A stretch of DNA of 64,000 nt from Aphelocoma coerulescens (Eukaryota > Chordata > Aves > Passeriformes > Corvidae). Both the position numbers and the translations under genes were made by a program. Location of the stretch: NCBI RefSeq assembly GCF_041296385.1, contig NC_091015.1:50658345-50722344 (forward strand). The letters run 5' to 3'. How positions within the stretch are numbered: the first letter of the stretch is position 1; each line of letters begins with the position of its first letter. Below, one piece after another: positions 13,501-27,175 of this stretch. The notes under the pieces were generated by a model that saw nothing but the letters and a program-made list of their open reading frames with translations, was not told the DNA's origin and did no database searches.

Positions 13501-16500
13501 GAGAGCAGCAGCTCTTGGCATTTCTGTGTTTATGGATTACAGGAGGCAAATACAGAAGTTGTGGTTTCAGGCTGATAGCTCTTAAATGGAGACAGCTGAC
13601 AAGGTCTCCATGCCTTGCTGTTCACTGCAGTTCACATTCTAGCCTATGGTGGTACCACAAGCCAGTGATTTGTTTGCCTCAAATACATTGAGATTAGAGT
13701 ACACTAATTGAGGAGCAGCTTTGTCTGCAGTCACCCTTGCAGGGCAGCAACCTCTGGCACAAAAGCAGAGCAAACACCTGAGGGACATTAAACAATTTCT
13801 GCTCCCATATTTAAATCTGGATAAGCCAATGGGTTGAGGGTGGTTTTTTTTCCCCTTGATTGGAGACTTTTTTCTTGCACTAGAAAGCTGACATTTGTCA
13901 CAAATTGTTCTGTTCTTTGTTTACATAAGACCCATTGAAGCAGTTGGAGAACATTATACCCTGCCTCATACATGGGCATATATACTTAATTTATGACTTT
14001 GGTAGTTTGAATTTCGAGTGTCAGGTATCCCACAGACCTTTTTACTTTGTTCTTTTGTCCTGCATGCACTGCTTGAGTATTTATTATGGAGAGCAGACAG
14101 GCTGTGGGAAGTCCTTCAGGCTTGTGAACCTTTTTCTTCAGAACCCTGAAAATAAAGTTATGGATCTTGAGAGAAAGGAGTTCTGTAAAAGCATGACTGA
14201 TCTGTAGAGTTGTTTTACTTGTTTGCCCAATTAATTTTTTTCATTTGACATTAATATTTTCACTTGCATATAATTCTTCATCCTTAAGTTGCCTTAGTAC
14301 CCTAAACATCTCTGCAAAGCATTAATTGTGAAACAGTGGTAACAAATCTTATAGGCCTCTACTGAAAACTTTATTCTGGATTTGTTCTTGATTCCTTCAA
14401 AGTAAATTCTCTCTACTACTAACTACCGTAAAAAGAATAAAGAGAAAGATAAAGCAGAATTAGAAAACCCAGTGTAGCTTGTCGCCAGACACAGTGTTCG
14501 TATTTGTGATTATCTCTTGTTCAGTTGTGTCTTGTCAACAATTTTGAATATGGCTTAGTTCAAAGTTGTCTTTGATATATTGGTGACAGATGGACGTTTT
14601 GGAAAACGACATGACTGGAAACTGACTTCAGAAAAATTCAGATGAGAAGTGGGGCTGGAGTTTTTCAGCAATGGGAGCAGTAGACATTATGGCAGCTTTT
14701 TTAGAGACAAGATGAATTTTATCATTGCAATGTCTATGCCAAGGTGTCACCTCTTTCCAAAATGCATGTTGTAAGTTGAAATCTTTATACCATTGGCAAC
14801 ATGGCCAAAATGGTCCTTTCTGACAGTGAAGTCTCTGAACACAAATGCCTCCAGAACAGCATATGCAGTGTTAAATATTTATAGGCATGCAGTTCTTCTG
14901 CTTTGTTAATGCAAAGTGTATTCAGGAAAGAAAGCAATTTTGCCAGAGAAGGAAAAAGATTTTTTTTCATTGAGGTGCTTCTACAACACGTGGATCAGTC
15001 TTTGTAAAATCCTTAATCTTTACCTAAAAAGTAGGTAGGATTGGATTATTATACCTGGGACTCAATATAGAAGTAGTCAAGAGGTACAGTAAGTTTCTAA
15101 ATAGGCAGACAACAACAGATCTGAATGCAGACTTCTTTTCTCATATCTTTATCATCTTATTTTCTCTTCTGTTTGTTAGGCAAGGGGAACTGTTTCAACT
15201 TTTGATGGCTAGAAGATTCTGCCTCACAGCAAGAAAAAATTCTCTATTGTACAAAATCAATTTTTGTGGTTTTCAGCTGTGGAAATTAAAAGATACTTTC
15301 ATTCTAAAGTTTTTTTTGAGTGAGCAGTTACAGGTTTCCTCCTGTTTAAATGGATGCAGAAGGCAGCAGTAGATTTTCATAGCAGATACTCCCTTTGAAT
15401 TTTCCACTGCATCATATCTCACTTTATGACTTTGTATCTTAACTATAGGGCAAAATAAAAGTTATTCCCGAAGAAGTAATAAGCTTCCTATTTTAATGTA
15501 GCAGCTAAGACTTGTGAAACAATGCTGTGTACCCACTAATTATAGGCAGCTCTATTTACATGGCCTAACAGGAAGATGGAGATGTAAAAATAGCAACAAA
15601 GAGCCAGTGACATTATTAATAAAGCAGCTGTATACAGCATTGTTCTCTTGAAGAACATAGACACCATTTAAACAAAGTGAACTACAAAAATAATCAGTCA
15701 TAATTCATAAGTAACCATTGTTAGGAATTCTCTTTTTGAAATAGTTCACCTTATTAATGTACAAACGATGGCAAAATGACTTTTTTTTGCAGATGTGTGT
15801 ATTTCACATGCACACATGCACCAAATGTTGAGAGTAACTTACAGAAATCATTGCCATTTATTGAGAAGCTGGTGTTATTCTACCCTCGGGAACTATATCC
15901 CTTCAGGGAGGATGGGAGGAAGGAGGAAAGAGTGCTGCAAAACTTCTTTCAAAGGAAAAGTTTGTATGTAGATAGAAGAGGCAGTATCAAGGTTGATGAA
16001 GACTTTTCACATATGATTTTATTAGAACAAGATAACAAATCCTTCCTGCCATCATGCTCCATTAAGAAACAGTAGTAGTTATAGTAATAAAAAAAAAAAA
16101 TAGTAAATAGCCACATTGAGGAAGACACATTCAGACAGACACAAGTGGCCCTGTATCTTTTGAACTCAGAATCTACTTCTGCCCTTTTCCAGTTCAAATA
16201 ATAAAATAAAAAGTAAAATGAGATCACAGACAGTTGGAGATTACTGCATTTTTTTTCCTAGTTTTTCTGTACAAGGACAATAATTTCCTCACAATGCACT
16301 TCCCAAAAGCAAGAAACAAACATTGTATTCAGTGAATGCAGCGGGTTAAGCCTGCACATTCATTTTGTTTATGTGCTTTATAAAGGAGAAATAATATTCA
16401 GAACTCAAGGGCTATACTGTGGTCTTCACCTCCAGAAATATGCCTCTACTACTTGGCTTGAAGCCGTGGTCTTTCTCAGGAAAACTCCTGTTTGTGAACC

Positions 16501-17639
16501 AGTCACTACATCTGTGTAAAGGAAAAGGAATATGTTAAGCTTTTTGTCTGCCCCACCCAAGCTCCTGAGCTGGATGGGGGCAGACCTTGTCCCAGAGTTA
16601 AACTGCAGCTGCACTCTGGAAGCCCTTTCTGTCTTGAGAAGAGATAGGAAATTCATCATCAGCTGACATTCTTGGTGAATGTGAGGAAACTTCTTCCGTT
16701 GTCCAAATCTCAGCTTCAAGTCTCAAAACAAGAGTTCAAAAAGCCTGCCAATGTGGTTTTCCTTTTTTTTTTTCATTTAAATTGCCTCAAAGAAGCACTG
16801 CAAGCTCTTTTAAGTCCTTCCACCAAGTAGTTGACGTTCCTGACTAATGTGAGTTCTCAAATCTACACATAATTTTATAGTATGAAAATCCAAAATTTAA
16901 ATCAATTAAATTATATGGCATTGTATGAGTGCAATGATAGATCTCCTCACAAATCAGCTCAGTAAATTGCCCCTTCATCTCATGCAGGTCACATAGGATT
17001 TATTTTTACTTCTCTACTGCCTGTACGGGGACAGGACTTTTCAGAGGACTAACCTGAGTGTTAATTCTCAAAGAAACCAGTTACAGTTTCTAGTCAGAAC
17101 TTCGAAATATATTAATATTTGAAGGTGAAATAAAAAATCATTCAACATTTTAGTTTCACCAGTCTTGATTTATAAGCAGGCTTTTGTAAAGAAAAAATTA
17201 ATGGAATATGGAATTTAATTGCTAGTTTTAAATCTGAAGGTGTTTGTACTGAATCTTCAAGTTTTTCCCTCAAAAAGCCATCACCTCTAGCGGCTGCACA
17301 AAAGCAGCCACTAGGAGACAAAGAAATATGTATCCTATGCCATTTGTGTCTCTGTGTGAGTATTTTGCTTTGTAATTGTCTGCTTTAAAATTCATACTTG
17401 AAGGCATGTCTAAGTGAAAATCTGCTCAGAAAGTAACTGAAAAGGCAGATTATTTTGTGTTTGATTCTAATATGCTGTTACTTTACATGCTCCTTTCTCT
17501 GCTGCTGAAGGCAAAGTGTAGCAGGAATTCCAGTGAGCAATTCCCAGCTCCATGGTACTGCAGTGTTTGCTGTAGCAGTACCACTTTACAGTTTCCTGAC
17601 AGGGCTGGGAGGAGGCAGTGAATTTGGAATCAACAAGCA

Positions 17640-18030
17640 TTGCCGCACGATATCGAGGTGTTTCTCTCTAGGAAATTCTAGGTGGTGGGAGAAACCCCTG
17701 CCGCAGCCAGGCCTTGCTGAAGTGGAAGGAAAAGGGAGCGGCAGCAGCATTCCTTTCAGTCGCATCCCTCCTGATTGTTAGATAAGAGGCCAGGCAGTCT
17801 CCTCGCCTTGGTGTTTAGACGCTCTTGTCGACCTTTGGAGATTGAGCACTGTGGAGGTCGTTGCCTTGCACTGTGTCAGCGGGTGCCCTTCCAGAGAGGC
17901 GAGTACTGCCCAGGACAGGCTGTTTGTCTTCAGTAGCGTTTTGTACCACTCCTCTTTGTTTTTACATTGCACTGTGGCCCTGATGGAGCCGCTGATAGCA
18001 GTAACCAGTGTGGTCCCAGTCAGCCGCAGC
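17640..18030. promoter_or_regulatory. CpG-dense patch inside CMTM8 intron 1
   Basis: About 15 CpG dinucleotides in 390 bp, including tgccgcacgatatcgagg, cttgtcgacc and agccgctg, in an intron otherwise almost free of CpG. Candidate enhancer or alternative promoter; no exon or start codon with family similarity is attached to it. Confidence 0.35.
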
Positions 18031-18635
18031 AGCTCTGAGCTTGCAGGTCTTTCTCCTGCCTGCCCATCTCACTGTATTCTGCATCAACGTACTTCTTTCA
18101 GACTATAGAACATTATGGGCACAGACAAGGCTGTCTTCTGCTGCCTCTTGGTAGACAATATGATGGGTAGCCCTGTGATACCAAGTTAATATATGCATAG
18201 TGTACAGTAACCTATATAAATGACCCTGGAAGTGTGGATCCCCAGGCAAAACACAAGACTGAGTTAGAATTTACAGGCATGGGTAAGCAGTACTGTGCTC
18301 CTGAATGCAGCCCTCAAACTCTAAAGCATTTAATGTGGAAAGTGCCCTGGGACAAGGACCAATCTATATGCTTTGTACACATTTTAATGCCCTGTTAATG
18401 ATCAACCTCCACTCTACTGAGAAGATAAATTCCATGATGATATAATTCAAGGCAGATTCTTCACAGTTGCTTGAGATTATTTCTTGTAATTCTTCTATAG
18501 AAACAAATGACGTATTGGTATGGCATGTAATCATCTCATCCTATTATATTAACAATTTTGCATCTTCCAGTCCTTGGTTCCCAGGGTTTTCTGCAGGAAA
18601 GGAAGGCAAGTTAAAACCAGAAGTTAGTAATGGTG

Positions 18636-19350
18636 GTTGTAATGGATCTGGGCAGTGGTCTGTTTAGCCCAGTATTCAGTCTCTAATAGTCGCTGATACT
18701 GAAAACATAGGGAAGAGTGTAAGAAGGAGCACATACTGCAAGCTTTTCTCCCTCTGTTATGGTTTTCTAACTTCAGGCAAACTGCACATTTAGGAATTTA
18801 CAGTGCTGAAGATTGCATTCTGACTATCATGTATGTATATAATATATACAGACAGGGCTGACCCAGAGTGTCTGTGTTGTTTCCTATAGCATTCTGTGAT
18901 TTGGTTATGTACTGGGGGTTTTTTTCTTCTTTTTGATTTTATTTTGTTTTTAAAAACCATTTCATTTTGTTTGGTTTTTATCTTTTTGTGTGATAATTTA
19001 GGAGGACGCTTCTTGTGTTGCAAGTCCTAATCTACTCCTCGCTCCCCTCTTTATGCCACCTGACATTCTGCAGACTTCTGTAATATCCTCCTTCAGTCTT
19101 CAACAGAAAATTGGACCTGTCTTTTTTTTCCAGCTTTAACAGTCTTTTCTTGTAGGAGCTGTTCTCTGTGCCTTGAATAATCCAACTGAATCATTTTGTA
19201 AATGGAAGGGAGGAATAAGCAGAACATACTCAGTGTGTGGGTACACCACCAATTCATAAAGCACTGTGATATGTTCTCTTTGGTAGAGGTTTTTATTACC
19301 TTTATTTTTTCCTAAGAGTTTCTCATCTTCCGTTGTAACATTTTTGATGA
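18636..19350 (-). repeat. Ancient CR1/L3-like LINE 3' region, antisense, interrupted
   Basis: Several blocks appear in the order of the reverse-complemented sauropsid CR1 tail. They are 'gtctgtttagcccagtattc' and 'gggaagagtgtaagaag' (18658-18730), 'cttctgtaatatcctccttc' (19075-19097), 'gtaggagctgttctctgtgcc' without its last base (19154-19173), 'cagtgtgtgggtacaccac' (19231-19249) and 'gtgatatgttctctttggta' (19266-19285). Between them the sequence is diverged and T-rich. This is much older than the CR1 copies at 32.9, 51.2 and 53.8 kb. Assigned from memory of the consensus. Confidence 0.65.
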
Positions 19351-22300
19351 CATGAACAAAATTTACAGCCTGAACAAAGTCTTATTTCTTGTTTACCTTC
19401 TGAATATCCACTACTCTGCCTCTAGCCATTAACAGAACTTCCTGAGAAACTGTATGGAATCTGCTGTAGTGATTTCACAATTTTGATGTGGTACGTCTGT
19501 GTTTTCCAGAAAACATCTCTTGCTTTTTTAACTTAAGCTACTTCCTTTAGTTCTGTGTTACTGGTGTTAGCCCTGGTCTCACACATTCCATGCATATTTC
19601 TCAGGTGAAGCAACCTGTAATATGCTGCTGGGATGGACAGCACGATTTCCTTACTGGCTCCCACCCCTGAGTTATTTTTCTGGGATGCCAGACGCAGTGA
19701 GCCAGAGCACCATATCACAGAAGACTCCTCACACATGGACTGAAGTAGAGAAGGAGTACCTTTGTGATTTACTCCTTTTTAATGGGTCATAGATTACTAA
19801 GGAGACATGAAATTGGGTGTGCTGCTACGCTTTGCCCAGGTGCTGGCGTCTTTATGCCTGGGCAACTCTGCAGTATTGCAGTGCCTGTTATGATCAGAAA
19901 AATAAGTTTCTCAGTTGCATGCTAGTCCCTAGCTGCTTCCCTCTCTCCACTCTTCCCAGTGAGACTTTATTGTTTCTTGGGCACTCCTGCATGCTGGCTC
20001 TGCCTCCCGGTGTGACTCCTTTTGGAAGTGCAAGCTGATACCCTTATTTACACATGCCATGGCCGGTTCAGTACATCCTCACTGCATGGCTGGTCTGGAT
20101 AATGAGCATCACGATCTGAACACCAGGACTGCCCCTTCTTCGCTGGCTCACACATGAGGAGGTCTGGTCCCCTCTTTTTTAGGCAGAGGAGCTCCTGGAC
20201 TCTTTCCGGGGGGTTTGGGGTAGGTGTGGGAGGCTTCCTTGCTTTGTAGAGCTGTGGGAAAGGCAGCAGAGGTCTGTCAGCCCTTGAAGGGCTTTGTCTG
20301 AAGTCTCATTCCGGAATAGGTGTGTTCCCTGTTGAATTAAGTTCTGCCAGAAGGCTTTGACCCATTTCAATCCCGGGTCAGGAGGTTTTCTGACATGTCA
20401 CAGGATTTGGACTAAACTCTGGGGTAAGAGAGTTCAATCTTTAATGACGACATACTTCTGGAGCATATTTTGGCACGTGCTGCTTCCAGCAGTTTTCTTT
20501 CTTAGGAAATCTATCCTAAACAACAACTCTGGGGGGGTGATTCTCTGAAGTGATGGTCAGTATTGCCACTCTTTCAAGCCCATTTAACCTGTAGTGAGGG
20601 GTGTGTGCTGGTGCTGCCACAGAACCAAGGGCATGACAGACATTTTGAAGACTTGTGGGAAGATGCAGCACTGAAAATGGTCGCTTGAAAGTAATTAAAC
20701 AGGTATTCAGACAATTTTTAGAAATTCTGTGAAAGTAGAAGAGACTGAATTTTGGGTTTTCATTAGGCAGAAGTGTTTTCAAAGCTGGGAGAGACTTGAG
20801 ACTTGTAGCTGCTACTTAAGTTTGATGCTAAGTGTTGTACTGTATAAATTATAAAATTGGTATGTCCATTATGACCACTGACATGCTTCTGCGAGCACTG
20901 TGGATTTTTTTTTTTTCCTAGCAAGGCAAAGCCTTGAAAAATCTCAGCAAAAGCACAGTCTTTTCCTTTATTTGGTGTATAACCTGCAAAACCATGCAAA
21001 GGATTTTTTTCCTGCGTGTACCTAGAGCCCAACTTCTCTTCTGTGCATCTGTCTCTCTGGAAGATGTTCCAGGTGAATCACAAAGCTTTCCTCCACTGTG
21101 GAGCTCTTGGCAAGACAAATGCTCCCAACTGCTGATGCCATAGAGTGCTTATGGAGGAAAAGTGATGTGTAGTGTGCTTGGTAATGAGGAGGGGACAGTA
21201 GTGAGTGGCTGATGTCAGTTCCTTGTAATGTTTGGTGTCAAAAAAAAGTGTTTCAGACTGGGAAAGAGAAGCAGTAGAGTAAAACAATGTATTGATTAGA
21301 TTATTGCAGAGTACATTCATGTGGCCCTTGACATTTCAAAGACTCTTAAACAAAGTTCTGATGTCTCTAAAAAATGTAGCTGGATTTTTTTTTTTTTAAT
21401 TTCCTCATCTTTGCATATTTTCTCAGTGTTAATAGAAATATTTTAAGTTTGAATCTTTCCATTTTAAAACCATGTTTATCACCTTTTCTCTGACTGCAGC
21501 AGAAACAAGGTTTTTACATTTTGTATTTCAGTCTGGATTGATCTGATTTATCCAGTAATTGTAGGCTTTTGCCTTATTTTTTTCTTAAACAATTTTTTTT
21601 TAGTAAAATACATTAAGTATTCTGATTTTGACTAGTTTGTGGATAAACCTATATTATTGTCCCAGTTTGGAAGTGAACCCTTTTAAATTGCTTTGGGCAG
21701 ACACTCTAACTTAGAATTACCCTTGTGAAAGATTTGTGTGTTACATGATTTTGAGCGTTCCCTTTCGATTTGAAGGGGTTGCATTGTATGGAAATTGCCC
21801 TAATGTTACTGCTGGGCAAAGCGCCCCTTTTCTAAAGAAAAAAGCAATGATTGTGCTCGCTCTAGTGGCAGAAGGCGGAATTGTTGTGTGTCACTTCATG
21901 GATGGTGTATGAGAGCACAAAAATTCTGATTTAAAGATATTTTTTAAGTGCAGTGAAAACATTGACTCTCTTGAGCCAGAGCTGGAAATAAATGAATAAG
22001 TAAAAGAAATTCTGTATCTGTAAATAATCTGCAAATAAAACAATAAATATGTAAAATAATAAAAAAAACCCCTGGAAATAATACAATTAAATCTGCCTGT
22101 TCTTATGACTGACTGTCCTGGAGAGGTTTTACAGGAACAGTAGAAGCAGAATTCTCCTTTTCTCCCTCTTTTTTTTCCTCCTTAAAAACCACACCAGCAC
22201 CACCATCCTGATAGGTAGCCAAGGGAGAAAAGGATGGATGCAGAGACATTGATAGGCTGCTTGTGCTGCTGTTGAGGTAGCTCCTAACTTGTGATTTATA

Positions 22301-24077
22301 AATGAAATAATGATGTGCAATAGTTTAGAACGGTGTCTCTGTCTTCTGATCATAAATCTCCTTTGCTGGGAAGAAAAGGCAAGATGTCTTGCTTTCTCCT
22401 TGCTGGATCCTGTCCATGTTTAGGTGGCTTTGCATACAGGAGGCAATTCATGCTGCAAATGCACAACTCTTCTAGTATCCATCTGCCATCATTTTCATCT
22501 GCGCCAGTAGCAACTCCATATAAATCCTGCAGTGCTGATGGTCGCAGGAAGCAGCTCTTGGATGAAGGATAGGAGAAGCTTCAGGCAAATGTGCCAATTT
22601 TTTTTTTTTTTCCTGTGAACCTGTTTTTATAGATGAGCCTCCGGGTTTTCTTCCTGTCAGTTCTGCTGCAGTGAGACTTCTTTTATTGTGAAGTAGGTGT
22701 ATACACATTTTTAATTGTGTTGCTGAGTTAACCACTCAGGAGAAATGCTGGAGAATGCCAAACCCTAGCATCACTGGAGAGGAGTTGTTACATCGTAGCT
22801 TTTTTAAATGCAGGTTGCCAGTACAAATTTTCCTCTGCAGTTTTTAAGCTACTTTAAAAAGCAAAACTGGATACACTGATTCAAGCTCACACCTGCTTTT
22901 ATACCGGCTGACTTGTACCAGTGACACGAGACGGGATGTGTCTCATGTACTAACAACAAAGCCCCTTTTTTTTTTAAGTGACTAATCTGATGCTTTTGAA
23001 GTTCTCAACACTGCAGAAGAATTATGGCATTTATTTAAGGGTTTGAATTTGCAATTAAACATCTAATTTTAAACCTGCACACTCAATAATATTGGACTTT
23101 GCTACCAAGTTAGTTCCTTTTTATGGTATCTGCCAACTGCTGAATTATGCATTAGTGCATTTGACATATTAATGCATTTTAGTAATGGAGGTACCTGATC
23201 AAGCAGCAGCCAAATGACCACAAAATAAATGTCTGAGTTGAAATCACAGACTGCCATAAACAAGGGAAAACTGCTTACCTTTATCTTGCACTGAAATCCC
23301 TATTTCCCATCTGACTTGAAAAACTGGATCCAGTTGGTGGAGCCCTTATAGTCTTAGGACCCAGCATCCCCTCTCATCCATTACCACATGCATTATTTTC
23401 TTGTGCCTTCTTGATGCTTTTCCCTCCCCCTTTCTTGGGCTCATTTTTTACAGGATAGTAGTATGTTCCTGTAATTCTAATTAAGTATATTCTGACTTGC
23501 TTATAAATTAAAATCAAATACTTAGCTATCACTAATACACTGTAGTCTACCTGGTTATAATGAGATACAGGCCTTTCCCAATTCCTGGGTGAAGCTTTCT
23601 CCCTTGCCTTTCAGCTGACCCGAAGCAGTGAAGGTGGCTGTGCACTGTCTGTGCTCACTGAATTACTGCAGGCACTCCCCAGCTATGGCTGATCTTTGCT
23701 TTCAGTGTTGCCTGCCTATCACTCACTTGCCAGATTCTGTACGCTGGATGCTCATTGAGATGACATTTGAATATAGTCCAGTTTTTCCCAGTGGGCAGGT
23801 GTGATACCAAACCAGTAGGAGAAGTGGCATTCTCAGCTCTAGCAGACACAGGAGTGTCACCCAGTTTGTACTGATCTGTTGAACAGCAAATGTGTCATGT
23901 AAGGGACAGTCAGAAAATTACACGGCAGGCATTTAACACTGCAGAAGCAATCTCAGTATTTAACATGCTGAGAATACAGGCTAATCATGGAAAGCTTCTC
24001 TAGATATCTGTATTCCTTTGGCTCCTGAGGTATTTTGTAGATGCTGACGGCCAGTGTGAACTTTAAATCAATTTGTT

Positions 24078-24171
24078 GCATATGTTTACATATGCAGCGA
24101 AACCATTTGCCATATCATTTAACTACATGGAATGAATTGTTGACCATGAGCTGATCTGACCTTTTCAGATC
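24078..24171. repeat. Two neighbouring 7-bp inverted repeats
   Basis: GCATATG-ttta-CATATGC at 24078-24095 and GATCTGA-ccttt-TCAGATC at 24153-24171, both perfect and 57 bp apart. Confidence 0.85.
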
Positions 24172-27100
24172 TAATCAAGAAATCTGAAATATTATTTTAG
24201 CCTGTCAGCTCCAGTAATATGCTGTAAGAGTATCTGAATCTAACTGAAAATGTCAAATGTGCTCTAATATGCAACCCATCAAAGTTACAATGCAGGAACC
24301 AGTTAAGAATATAAATCTGTAACATCTGTGGTGCATCTCAATTGCCTGGGCGAGTTGTTCTGTCATTGATACAAGCTAGCTAAAAACAGGCATTAAAAGC
24401 AATTCTTTGGAATACATGTGAGATGTAAAACCACTTAAATATTAAAATGATCTTGAAAGAGGAGTGATAACTCCAGGTTAGAATACTACTGGAAAAAACA
24501 GACCAGCATGAGTACTGTGCTCTAGTGAATGTCTGGCTAGCTTTACTGTGTGGTAATGTAAGATCAGTCGTCTCATGTAACCTCGGAATTTTCCTTTTTA
24601 ATTTTAATAATTTGCTGCTTGTGAATATTTTGCTCTTTTGAGTAATAATCCATTATATAAGCTGAGGTATCCTTATCAATCTTACTGCATTTAGTAGTAA
24701 AATTTTTTCATAGTCTTGTGCATTTCATGAAAAATCTGCTTCTCTATTTAGAAGTGTTCTAAAACTCAACACTTAACAGCAGAGTGTTTAATGATGTTTA
24801 ATTTTTTCTCATCTTCAAAATGTCCGTTCTTGGTATTTTATGAGATATTCAAATCTAGGATAAATCTGCCTTTAATAATTATTTGTCAAGCACAAGATCA
24901 ATTGTTTATTGGGATAATTTCTGGATGATAAATTTAAGTTTGGATTGAAGTGGATGGGCATAATGAAAAACAACTTTGTATCCTAAGAAAATGGTATTTT
25001 GTTAGCTAAACAGTCTATCAAAATTATTTAGACTTAAAACACTTGTTACACTAAAATTGAGTTGGTTTTTATCTGATCGTGGTAGTTCATGCAATTTGAG
25101 GTGCCATTAACTGAATTGCTACTATTAGTAAAATGTTGTTGGAAGTAGAATTAAAATGAACTATGGGAAGCATTGCTGAACCGATAACTTTGCATTGAAA
25201 ATAGTGTGTTTTAAAGTACCCACTTAACGCTATTTGAGCTGCTCTTACGAGGCAATGCTGCCCTCCCCTGGTATGCTGCGAAAACAAGGAATTTTTATCC
25301 CGGTCTGAGCCAGTTCTAGAGCTTCCTATTAAAGAGAAATTGGTGGATCGGGGGGAAAATGCTATTAAACAGACCATTATATGCTTTCTCTGTTAAGAGA
25401 GGAAAAAAAACCCAAACAAACCATAAAACAGACATTTGTGCAGTGCTTTTATGTATGCATGGTGCAGAAGTAGATGAATGTACAAATAATATACATCGAA
25501 TCTACTGTGAATACACAGTAGATGGCTGAATTAAGTTTCTGTGGCAATTTGGAGGATGAACTGAAGACAAAATAAACAGGTTCAAGGTAGTAGGAGAATA
25601 AATTACAAGAAACTTTTTTGTGGCAGTATAGTTTTGTCTTGTAAACATGAATGATAAATCGCTAAACATTATATACATGTTCAGTTCTGCAATAGAGAAG
25701 TAAATGTGACCATGGCCAGCAGCTTGCATGGGAATAGGATTGGCTCTTGTGCAAATGAAGCTGTAGCAAAGCTGTCATCTGCTGTCGGGGTCTATTGATT
25801 ACAAAGAGATCACCACAGGCTCAGGAAGTCCCTTCACTGCACATTCCTGAGAGCTGAGGAGGGTAGTCCAAGGAAATATTACTGTTGCATGGTCTGTTCT
25901 TTAATGTATTTCCTCAGATATCTGGTACTAAGTGCTGCTGGAAATAGAATGCTGGGGTAGAAGGTTCTTTAGCTTGTCCAGCTATGGCTGTTATGTGTTA
26001 AATGTCTTGCTGTTTGCTTTAATTTTGTAATCCTTCCATTTCTCACTGCTAGGCAATTTCATCATAGTCCAGATAGCTGGAAAAGAAAGAGATAAGCTTT
26101 GTTTGCAAATACAAGAATTTTAGTTCCCACATCTGAGTCTAATAAAGTGTGTGGTGTGGGCTTAGCTTTTTGTGTTTGTGTGTTTTTAAGGTATAAAACA
26201 TCACTTTCTTTTTATAGCTAGGTTTATAGTTGATAGTATATTTTATAGTTAATTAGAGTTAATTTTTCTAATTGCTGGACAACTTGCAAAACACACAACA
26301 TTTTTTTTCCTGTGGCATATGACTTATGTTTCGCTTGCTCCTCATTCCTTTTAATGCACTGGAGATCAACTAATACTGGAGAAAACTGGAGAAAGTCTGT
26401 TAAAACCTCTGGTTCACGTATTTCTTCATGTCTTAGATCTGAACAGATGAACAGATTGCCACATGAGGAGGGAGGTTTTTCCCCCAGACTGGTTTGCTTG
26501 AGGACTTTGCTTGAGTGTGAGTCCTCATCGACTGCTTAGGGTCAAGTCACTTGGGAGATGTTTCAAGAACTGTGGAATATAATGACGTTCCCAATGTGAC
26601 TTAGTCTGCTGCAGTTAAATTTGCATGTTGTAGTGGTGTTGATATTTTACCACAACCTTTTACAGTAAGGTCTAGAAGTTGTTCTGTGTCTCTGGTGCCT
26701 GCCAGTCTGCAGAGCAGGTGTGGACCATTTTGAGCTAGACTTCAACTAGTAAGTTACCTGTGGCTGTGGCAGATAGAATCTGAAGATCCCAGTGATCTTT
26801 CACAGGCTGTTGTTTCTAAAGAGACTTTGCTGGCAGCAAAACAGCAGTATTTGCCTTCCTGCACATCAGTGAGTGAGCTATAATAAGCAATCCTTTCAGG
26901 AGCTAGCTGTAAAATCACTGCAAGTATGGCTCCAAAATAACTAAAGGTTGAGCTAAATCAACAGATTAGATGCCTTTCCCTTTGTGACACCCTGCCACAG
27001 TAAAAAGGTTTTCTGTGTTCTTCTCTGTTAGATCAGTATTCTGCCAGTGCAGCATCCCAGCTCAGCTCGTCAAACAGTTCGTGGGAACAGCAGTGGTGTC

Positions 27101-27175
27101 ACTCCTTGACCTAGAACAAATGTATGAGGTCTAAAGCTGTGTAACAGTTTTCTTTCTTCTCCATAACTTTTGCAG

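Larger units (their letters stand above)
1..27175 (+). other. CMTM8 intron 1 (3' portion)
   Basis: 27 kb with no recognisable exon, RNA gene or intact mobile element. It holds dinucleotide runs (1203-1252, 6111-6172), a C13/T9 junction (6294-6315), a T21 run (4025-4045), a G-poor A/C tract (10495-10556), an ancient CR1 fragment (18636-19350), a CpG-dense patch (17640-18030) and several hairpins. Chance open frames are up to 124 codons long. The rest is unique-looking AT-rich intron, in which I see nothing specific. Confidence 0.85.

Noticed and set aside
15776..16075. 99-codon ORF in CMTM8 intron 1
   Set aside because: No recognisable domain, no splice context, and length within chance expectation.
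1..27175. CMTM8 exon 1 within the window
   Set aside because: Searched by eye for a start followed by the LPGFLIVAEI-type end of exon 1 and for a CpG-island promoter before exon 2; not found, so it lies upstream.
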